Below, in pieces: positions 27,801 through 32,768 of a stretch of DNA of 32,768 nt. A program made the position numbers and the translations under genes. Numbering within the stretch: position 1 is the stretch's first letter; the number at the start of each line of letters is the position of its first letter. Under the pieces are notes generated by a model, which saw nothing but the letters and a program-made list of their open reading frames with translations, was not told the DNA's origin and made no database searches. Source of the DNA: a virus; IMG/VR virus record IMGVR_UViG_3300025138_000185, positions 1 to 32,768 of that record. One strand, written 5' to 3'.

Positions 27801-28728
27801 TTATAATAGTTTTACTATAGATTTGAGAAATCCGTTCTATCCAACAGGAATCAACAGCACGACAATCGCATACACCGGAAGCACATTGCCATCTGTAGAT
27901 GGTTTATATACTCCGAAAAGTAATACAACATTTAGACCACAATTCAAATCAAACTTTAAATATGATTTAATGAAACCGTTGATTCAAACTATAGAATTGC
28001 CAAGAACAGAAATCACATATCAATTTAGGGGATTGTCTGCTACATCGCAAGATAGTTCTTTATTAATTCCGGGCATAAAAGATTCTAGCTATGTTGGATT
28101 TAATGCAAATTCTAATATAGAATTTAGAAAACCTAAAATGATTGCAACTCGATTCAATGAAAAATTATCTAATGTCGCCTCTTCTGAAATAGACAGAAAA
28201 TCTTTGGTATATAGATTGGGCCTGTTTAGTGATTTGGACAATATATCCCCCATCATAGATACTCAACGATTGAGCACTGCTCTTATTTCCAATAAAGTTA
28301 ATAGTCCATTAGATGTATCTTCGGGAAGTGTTGGTCATGTTAATACTGGATTTGTTTCTGAAACTGATGCGTCTGGAGGTTCTGTTGCGACGAAATATAT
28401 AACCAGAGAAGTGCAATTAGATCAAACATCATCTTCTATGAGAATACTTGCAGCAGTCAATCGTCAAAATGATTGTGATGTTGATTTTTACTATAGATTA
28501 AAAACTACTTCTGAAGATATTTTTTCAGAACTGCCTTGGTCGGAGATTGCCCGCGCTGACGTATATGCGCCCGCAGCTTTAAATTCTGATAATTATGTAG
28601 AATATGATTTTGATTTGAGAGGATTGCCAGAATTTACTTCTTTGGCCATAAAAATTGTGCTTAAAACTAAAAATTCATCTGTAGTACCTAAAGTTCGCGA
28701 TTTACGCATTATCGCATTGGCGAGTTGA
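21811..28728 (+). CDS. Very large DUF4815-type baseplate/tail structural protein
   Basis: A 2305-residue protein, the largest in the window. The N-terminus (VAPYFDDYDINKGYLQILFK, then SVQARELTQLQSLLQKQ and HFFKEGSMVIPGQ) fits the DUF4815 type seen in large structural proteins of marine T4-like phages. A likely short coiled coil lies at ~1232-1277 (MRDIGNLEKRITNLEYYTSL). From ~1756, PLAQTILVDKSGGAFITAIE and following strands form a beta domain, and the C-terminus (~2200-2305) is another. Its position after gp8 corresponds to the T4 genes for gp9-gp12, but I see no sequence match to these. A role as a peripheral baseplate or tail-pin protein (gp10 position) is inference. A GAGAGAAG ribosome binding site precedes ATG 21811. 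Confidence 0.75.
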   Translation: MTLNLNVAPYFDDYDINKGYLQILFKPGNSVQARELTQLQSLLQKQVSHLSDHFFKEGSMVIPGQVALDLQANYVKVELSGDLLSGASFVGKVLQGNKTGVRALVVHYVDSIDLNNDSVIDDTNDEPNTLYIKYLEGAAESSTTIDVTGDGTSQVIENVVPGTTQFMVNGESVTIVSGKTTTFVEGETLFVNTGDENLQCVVKTNAAVADPIGKGSLAYIEEGVYYIQGKMIKVETQKIILNKYQSDPTFRIGLEIQEEVISSNDDTSLLDNALGTINQNAPGADRLKISLKLVKREKDLIDTTNFIELLVVEEGIVTHLIESAEYDVIMETLARRTHDESGNYTVRPFNLDIRHWFDENNNSGVFLMSDVSFNTEVDAKNYALTRFPDDAGMVNEGEGQAHLITAVDRERYPEQNLDDTSTKYYPGLTHGNLVDAMRDKIAIGVESGKAYVRGYEVERRPATKNNKYVMYDRSRQSYQENNEYIPVDLGTFLYVSDAKGLPDIDSSVRLVNQHVGSQVGDKFVAANATPHSPPIDITFDHTAIDAFPTTGTLNTYGIDVVATAKVKAVEFFDGTRTNNNLSSDFSPPQSPVPSAIWKIYLYDIEYEDNPRLSNTKYDIASARSIVSEDVFGNNFDFAANILMKIEINDRAGAFAAKSLIFDKYNPTTRAINYTTSKITNGLLVKPLNSGNTLTTGISSLPSDSFDFNELINEALYSAPGSGDFPTTDGGALQSLNSARIFSKNILQNSTPTGGSIISTGHNWLQTVRNIDAVSGNSSVDTQYGVLRTFSATTTVISGVTTLQLNLAGNESFISGDDSLYMVYAQASGEGITGTVLNVTHTSTRDIVYISIDSGLPSNVSVIAPVQKREVKEKVKSLVLDQIEMPYTLVGLTGAPVTPVAYDNSDVSTTSRLDAAPYLLDIPFTRKTANNNFLSEFNVGQTSTGIRAMTTKEFQLKNADIYQLKKVYDTCSVLNIAYRTDLSGGTKKNIHEMTVEDFEFAQKAYDFYEQTSASPFNVNLTPASADLAGVTSQLTINGIVNPFKTEIEALWVNGITAINAPAEIPVKINDLTERFELFDGQKQSIIQLGKINLKNGSLSCSGRPIIIYDYWAHSGNGDYASIDSYSDYNQVPSFEEIRLGDVLDFRPVATYEQLPNLPIGRGVVSNVSDYPIHNSAISADLRAYFGRKDKLYMDINGTVRLKYGASSDIPQLPDDPDDGMVLYHLETDPYTQGPENIRATMLDNKRYTMRDIGNLEKRITNLEYYTSLNLLEKDTLDLNVTDENGNNRFKNGFIVDQFKDHKMGAVHDPDYRVSIDAARSELRPFFSEKNINMKVNPIFSTGYTIKDQKIMLPYTSEYLIRQEKSSKTINVNPFAIFSFRGSISLFPSSDDWRETNQLPDIVTDNRGDFDNLVLGGILPEDGVMGTEWDSWETNWSSSTFQSSVVTDQRVVARRPEGGVKVQTTFQSTSKVQGEKQRTGIQTLVRPRDRTQNLGSRVLSTEIIPFIRSRDVFFSADGMKPNTKLYPYFDGVNVSTHCTKTSRMTTTNTPTITASFAADLRKNIRDNLGTSVIVGANSGFFVLIYDLNFVNTNSLQIEINTYGYTGNLFVHSSPRTVYSSGFEPNEPLLIRWDDPSSELGYGEKNIGTYATANVLAGTPNMITDSIGKIRGLFSIPNTDALKFRTGERIFRLTDQVNNLQEADTDAEATYVASGVFESVQDQILLTRVPEFSTDGMFEKEKFSFMETTTTSSTTGWIDPLAQTILVDKSGGAFITAIELFFSTKDDNLPVTCQIRNTDNGYPGKLILGSSIVYPNQVQISDNGTLPTSFEFPSPIALIDQKEYAIVVLADTQGYRAHIARMGEEALDGSGVISKQPYAGVFFKSQNASTWTADQMEDLKFRVSRAKFDINSNSTIYLENSEWDDNNNDLWSESFRQNSMKLTTASSLVTFYISDSSGCVPTSLWPTEGYNYVTISNIFGTYDIFPAAAFNGSHKVVNTTYNSFTIDLRNPFYPTGINSTTIAYTGSTLPSVDGLYTPKSNTTFRPQFKSNFKYDLMKPLIQTIELPRTEITYQFRGLSATSQDSSLLIPGIKDSSYVGFNANSNIEFRKPKMIATRFNEKLSNVASSEIDRKSLVYRLGLFSDLDNISPIIDTQRLSTALISNKVNSPLDVSSGSVGHVNTGFVSETDASGGSVATKYITREVQLDQTSSSMRILAAVNRQNDCDVDFYYRLKTTSEDIFSELPWSEIARADVYAPAALNSDNYVEYDFDLRGLPEFTSLAIKIVLKTKNSSVVPKVRDLRIIALAS

Positions 28729-28730
28729 TT

Positions 28731-28934
28731 ATGTCAGAAAGATTGAAAGTTGAGGGCGCATTAAATTTTGTCAGAGATCCTAAGTCAAATGCAATCATAA
28801 ATACTGATAACAAAGGTTATAGAGATTATATAGCTCGACATAATCAAGGTCTTAGACGAGATGAAGAAATAAAAGATTTAAAGTCTGAAATGGCTCAAAT
28901 AAAAGAACTGTTAAAAAAGATATTGGAGAAATAA
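28731..28934 (+). CDS. Small coiled-coil phage protein
   Basis: Starting at ATG 28731 gives 67 residues; TTG at 28725 would overlap the previous stop and add two residues. The N-terminal half has VEGALNFVRDPKSNAIIN, and the C-terminal half is a charged helix with heptad spacing (LKSEMAQIKELLKKILEK). I recall short proteins of this pattern between structural genes of marine T4-like phages, but know of no assigned function. A coiled-coil adaptor between neighbouring structural proteins is a guess. The ribosome binding site is weak (GGCGAG), so translation may be coupled to the upstream gene, whose stop is two bases away. Confidence 0.75.
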   Translation: MSERLKVEGALNFVRDPKSNAIINTDNKGYRDYIARHNQGLRRDEEIKDLKSEMAQIKELLKKILEK

Positions 28935-28937
28935 TAA

Positions 28938-29798
28938 ATGTCTGAAATATATCCAACACTGGTAAATGTCTTACCATCCGACACATTTGAACAGTGGCGG
29001 ATTAAAACAAATTCTTTGATGGCCCACTCAAATGCGAGTGCGATCAATCTAGGAAATATAAATTTTTTAAATACCGATGCAAAATCGAGTGCAGTGGATG
29101 CGATTAATGAGGTCAATACTCATGCAGATGCAAATTCTGCACTGATCGGTGATTTGGCCAATTTAAATGCGCTAATTAAAGAAGCGGATATAGTAACTAC
29201 AATTAATTCTCATTTTGATTATCAAATATCCAATACTGCGTCAAAAATACAAATAGAGACAGATGCAAGAACAGCGGAAGATCTGATTCTGACTCAATCA
29301 TTATCAGCATTATCCACACGAGTCGGAATAGATGAGGCAGAATTAGCAACAACTCAAAATGGTGCTGGACTGGCAGCAACTGGTACTTATGTGACAAATG
29401 CAGCTGCAAATTATATTTCTGGTTCTATCTCTCTAGCAGATGCAGATAATGATTTAGATTCAAAAATGAAATTATTGGATGATTTGACCATTTCTCATAC
29501 TGCAAGTTTGGGTTCTTTGAATACCGAAATATCATTAAAAGCAACCAAAACCGACATGGGCGAACTTGATGGGTTACATACAAATATTCAAAATAGGACA
29601 AATATTGTAGGTGCGATAAATGCATTATATGATATGTTGTATCCAATCTATGCAGGCACGGCGAATAAATATGTGAAGATAGGCGGAGATACAATGACCG
29701 GTTCATTGACTATTCAAAATGGCAATCTCGATGTATCTGGTACAACATCTTCGCGCATTTATTGTGACGGCGATATCGTGGCATACCGCAATTCCTAA
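28938..29798 (+). CDS. Fibre-like structural protein ending at a chaperone-domain junction
   Basis: A 286-residue protein with a good GGAGA ribosome binding site. The N-terminus has LPSDTFEQWRIKTNSLMAHS, a pattern common at the attachment end of fibre-like proteins in T4-like phages. The middle (~50-225) is Ala/Asn/Asp/Thr-rich with repeating helical segments likely to trimerise. The end has KYVKIGGDTMTGSLTIQNG, the phage fibre GGxMTG motif, then LDVSGTTSSRIYCDGDIVAY and the stop. The last residues look like the sequence that normally leads into a Peptidase_S74 intramolecular chaperone, which is absent. It may be a short adaptor fibre. Confidence 0.75.
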   Translation: MSEIYPTLVNVLPSDTFEQWRIKTNSLMAHSNASAINLGNINFLNTDAKSSAVDAINEVNTHADANSALIGDLANLNALIKEADIVTTINSHFDYQISNTASKIQIETDARTAEDLILTQSLSALSTRVGIDEAELATTQNGAGLAATGTYVTNAAANYISGSISLADADNDLDSKMKLLDDLTISHTASLGSLNTEISLKATKTDMGELDGLHTNIQNRTNIVGAINALYDMLYPIYAGTANKYVKIGGDTMTGSLTIQNGNLDVSGTTSSRIYCDGDIVAYRNS

Positions 29799-29815
29799 TA
29801 AAAAGAGTAAAATAA

Positions 29816-32768
29816 ATGACATTACCCAAATCTGGAAAAATCACTCTATCTGAAATTGTTGTAAATTTTAAGCCGTCTGATAATTCTGCTGAACATGCAA
29901 TATCAGAATATTATAGAGGCAGTAACAATGTAAGTGATACTATCAACAACAATAATATTCCAAAACAGGGCCGAGTAGCTTGGTCGGATTATTGGGGAGC
30001 GGGATTGCAAGATCAATATGATTTTCAAATTCCAGAATTATGTACTGACAGTTTTCATAGTTTTTGTCGCGGGGTTGATGGCTGGTATGACTTGCAAGAT
30101 TTACCAAAAGAATATGTCGGCCGAGATGATACATCAGGATCTATCGAAATTCCAATCTATCACCCACAGGCAAGTATTGAAATTCCTCCTATGGAATTTG
30201 AAATTGGTAGTGAGATGGGCAGAGACACACAATTTGAAAGAGTATATTTCAACCAAATCACAAACGAAAATGTGTTTGTGCCGGGCAACTGGACTCTAGA
30301 AATACCTAAAAAATTTAAAAGATTGCGTATTGTTGCCACAGGTGGTGGTGGCAGCGGTACTGTCCAAAAAAACCTTCTCAGTGGAGACCCAATAAAAAAT
30401 AAAATGATCAAAGGGACTGTTGAGTCTGGTAATGCCGGAGGTATGACTAAAGTTTGGTCTACAGATTTTAGTGTAAGTGTTCCCGGCGCATCTACTGATG
30501 ATATTTTGAATCGTGAAGTATCTGTTTTGGGTGGTATTGATACTTCTCTTTCGTATAAACTTGCAGATTCTCCTATAGACTTTAATTATACTGATGCCAA
30601 AGGCGAAAAAATATTTAAGTTTGAAAATATTTTTGAAAACAACAACTTTCCAGTTAATATGGTTTACAGAGATATAATAGGAATGGAGGGCAGTAAACAC
30701 AATACCCTGTCTCCAAATGGAGTCGGTGGAACATCGTTATATAGTGCAGGGGAAATTCCTTTTCCAGAAATGAAAATCTCGACTGATGGCGGACAACTTG
30801 CATCAGCAAGATCGCAATTAGAATTACTAACAAGTTGGGTTTCTGCTGTCAATAGCGAAGTTTTATCGCACAATAACAATAAAGTCCTAGACGGTACATT
30901 TTTTGCGAATTATTTATCTTCATATGGTGCTTACGGATTTTTGGGACTGTCCGCCAAGCAATTGGCGGGTGAAGACTCTTCGGGGAATGAAATATTTCAA
31001 ACACACCCCGAACTAATTTCCAAGATTAGAAACGTGCAGGCCGAAGTAAAATCTTTGGAAGCAACTCCAACTATTAACAGAGATGGTGTCAGTGTTGGGG
31101 TCGATGATAATATAAACCTTTGGGCGGGTGCGGGAGAATCTACAACGCTTCCATCGGCCGCTGGCACAGGGGCTGGTGGTAGAGCAGGACAACATGGTGG
31201 TCGTGGTAGTAATTCGGATTGGACAACCACTGAAGGTGGCAATGCGGCTATGACTGCATATCTAGGAGATTTTGAAACAACGCCCGGCGATATTATAAAC
31301 ATTAAAGTTGGCGCCGGTGGCGGAAGAGAATATAACCAATATAATGAATATTTTTCCGATATCGACAATGTAGCAAAAACTTGGTCGGTTAGTGGGCAGG
31401 GCGGAGATGGTTCTGTACAATTGTTTGGCTCCCACGGAAGATTGCATTCTTCATTGACACATGCTGGATGGATACTTGAAGATGCTGAGGGCAATGTCAT
31501 TGGACGTGGATATACAGCAGCAACTTCGCATAAAGGAAATACAAATTTTCAAAATGCAAAAACTGCTGCAAGATATTTTGAAGTCCTTGGTACTGTTAAT
31601 CCAGAAGAACCAAGAATGTATTATTTAAGATTTAGTGCTAGAATTAGTAAAAATGGAGATTTTTCTCTCAAAAACAGATTGTGTCATATCGGACAAAAAC
31701 ATGTTAAAGTTATTGGACTGGCTAAAACTATATTTGAAAATCCACCTAGCTTGGGTAGTTTATTCATTACGCCAGACACCGCATCCGACATCGAAGATGT
31801 TAAAGGCTCGGCAATAGATATAAATCAGACTGAGCCGGAGATTATTAATAACTGGTACATTCCGAAATGTAATGTCACATTTACGACTGCTAGAAATGGA
31901 GTAGCGACATCTGAGACTACTCTTTTAGAAACACTCACATGGTCTGCTGGTGACGCTACAGTAACATCAAGTCCTATAGTATATTCTGACTACACTACAT
32001 TAATTATCACATATACTGGTGTAGCGTCAAATGCAAGTGTTACTACTTTCGAAATGCGTAACCCTACTGGACTTATCACTCCGCGAAATTACCAATCTGG
32101 TGAGGGCGAGTTGCCTATGAATGGAACACAGATAATTACTACTTCGTCTGGCGCATCAAGTAGTGTTATAAATTTAAATGGAACAGAAGTGACTACTGAA
32201 CATTCAAATACAATAGGTGCAAATTATGATCCGATTACCTTTGGATGGACAGCTGGAGTATTCGCAGCTGGAGGATCTATAGAAATAAGAGGAACTTCTT
32301 TACAGACACAATCCAATTCTGCCGGATATACTAATACTGCAAAATTTACAAAAGTCCCATCAACCGATGAAGGAATTGGTCCAGATTCTATAACACTTGG
32401 TCCTAATGCAGGAAGTCAAAGTTTTATCCTTGCAAAATCAGAAGTTTATGTTTTGAATGTTTCTAATCTAAATGGTAGTGGAAGACCCAAAGGCCACAAC
32501 ATATATTCGTATGTTAGAAATAGAACACAAATGCAACTAGAAGATAGATCGGCAAGCCCCGATGCCTGGAGTAACGCAGATCTTGGGACAACTATTTCCG
32601 GTTTATGTGGTGGTGGTTGGTATGTCCAAGGTAAACTATCATATTTTAGTGGATCTTATACCGGAAGCACTTATGGCAAGGGCACCAGAAGAGCTCACAA
32701 TAAACCACCGCCCCCGCCGCCACCGCCGAGATATCCTCCAAAACCCATTTACAGACACCACGGCGGCG
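29816..32768 (+). CDS. Glycine-rich fibre-like protein (partial, C-terminus outside window)
   Basis: The frame is open from ATG 29816 to the edge: 984 codons plus one base, no stop. The N-terminus (LPKSGKITLSEIVVNF, then ISEYYRGSNNV) fits the start of many marine phage fibre proteins. A glycine-rich adhesin-like domain begins at ~155 (KRLRIVATGGGGSG) and resumes at ~425-530 with GAGAGG-type segments (GTGAGGRAGQHGGRG, DIINIKVGAGGG). Between them, ~321-420 is a helical insert. Later regions are beta-rich Thr/Ser/Asn sequence. Near the edge lies a run of eight prolines in KPPPPPPPPRYPPKP. Gly-rich tips bind receptors in some phage adhesins, so host recognition is a reasonable inference. An AAGAG ribosome binding site lies upstream. 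Confidence 0.75.
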   Translation, partial: MTLPKSGKITLSEIVVNFKPSDNSAEHAISEYYRGSNNVSDTINNNNIPKQGRVAWSDYWGAGLQDQYDFQIPELCTDSFHSFCRGVDGWYDLQDLPKEYVGRDDTSGSIEIPIYHPQASIEIPPMEFEIGSEMGRDTQFERVYFNQITNENVFVPGNWTLEIPKKFKRLRIVATGGGGSGTVQKNLLSGDPIKNKMIKGTVESGNAGGMTKVWSTDFSVSVPGASTDDILNREVSVLGGIDTSLSYKLADSPIDFNYTDAKGEKIFKFENIFENNNFPVNMVYRDIIGMEGSKHNTLSPNGVGGTSLYSAGEIPFPEMKISTDGGQLASARSQLELLTSWVSAVNSEVLSHNNNKVLDGTFFANYLSSYGAYGFLGLSAKQLAGEDSSGNEIFQTHPELISKIRNVQAEVKSLEATPTINRDGVSVGVDDNINLWAGAGESTTLPSAAGTGAGGRAGQHGGRGSNSDWTTTEGGNAAMTAYLGDFETTPGDIINIKVGAGGGREYNQYNEYFSDIDNVAKTWSVSGQGGDGSVQLFGSHGRLHSSLTHAGWILEDAEGNVIGRGYTAATSHKGNTNFQNAKTAARYFEVLGTVNPEEPRMYYLRFSARISKNGDFSLKNRLCHIGQKHVKVIGLAKTIFENPPSLGSLFITPDTASDIEDVKGSAIDINQTEPEIINNWYIPKCNVTFTTARNGVATSETTLLETLTWSAGDATVTSSPIVYSDYTTLIITYTGVASNASVTTFEMRNPTGLITPRNYQSGEGELPMNGTQIITTSSGASSSVINLNGTEVTTEHSNTIGANYDPITFGWTAGVFAAGGSIEIRGTSLQTQSNSAGYTNTAKFTKVPSTDEGIGPDSITLGPNAGSQSFILAKSEVYVLNVSNLNGSGRPKGHNIYSYVRNRTQMQLEDRSASPDAWSNADLGTTISGLCGGGWYVQGKLSYFSGSYTGSTYGKGTRRAHNKPPPPPPPPRYPPKPIYRHHGG

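Noticed and set aside
30160-31500. Minus-strand frames across the glycine-rich gene
   Set aside because: Pro-rich reading of the complement of Gly codons. The plus-strand frame is open for 984 codons.

Overview
The window is a late structural region of a T4-like contractile-tailed phage (myovirus). The evidence is a nearly complete set of T4-type baseplate hub and wedge proteins, in tightly packed operons with T4-type late promoter boxes (TATAAATA). The AT-rich composition and the very large, domain-rich wedge and fibre proteins resemble T4-like phages of marine bacteria (cyanophage or pelagiphage type). The host cannot be read from this window. Peptidoglycan-cleaving domains on the tail spike imply a bacterial host with a peptidoglycan wall, probably Gram-negative. 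There are no tRNAs, integrases, insertion sequences, CRISPR arrays or metabolic genes, and no gene-free stretch longer than about 60 bases.

Minus strand (1-5061), read right to left: a gp4-type head-completion nuclease (5061-4618); a conserved protein of unknown role, gp2-like only by position (4618-4040); a tail-tube-fold protein (4039-3404); gp26 (3372-2641), whose end carries a T8 slippery run and a downstream hairpin joining it by a -1 shift to a small gp51-like frame (to 2474); a small EF-hand protein with two membrane segments (2455-2111); and the N-terminal 703 residues of a probable tape-measure protein running off the left edge (2109-1).

A 53-base divergent intergenic region (5062-5114) carries a plus-strand late promoter. 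Plus strand (5115-32768): gp48-like tube cap, gp53-like wedge, gp27-like hub, gp5-like spike with two cell-wall hydrolase domains, gp25, gp6, a giant gp7-like wedge (2131 residues), a second late promoter, gp8, a 19-codon mini-ORF, a 2305-residue DUF4815-type protein, a 67-residue coiled-coil protein, a 286-residue fibre-like protein, and the first 984 residues of a glycine-rich fibre-like protein running off the right edge.

Together these genes build the tail tip. gp27 and gp5 form the hub and spike that opens the cell wall. gp48 and the tube-fold protein cap the hub and start the tube. The tape-measure protein, probably with gp26 and its frameshifted form as chaperones, sets tail length. 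gp25, gp6, gp53, gp7 and gp8 form the wedges, and the large downstream proteins are the likely host-contact periphery. Several conserved proteins are two or more times their T4 size because of inserted beta domains: cupredoxin-like in gp53, LamG-like in gp7, and CBM5/12-like in gp8. The strongest observation is the complete-looking -1 frameshift cassette at the gp26/gp51 junction, which mirrors the G/GT tail-chaperone arrangement of other tailed phages.
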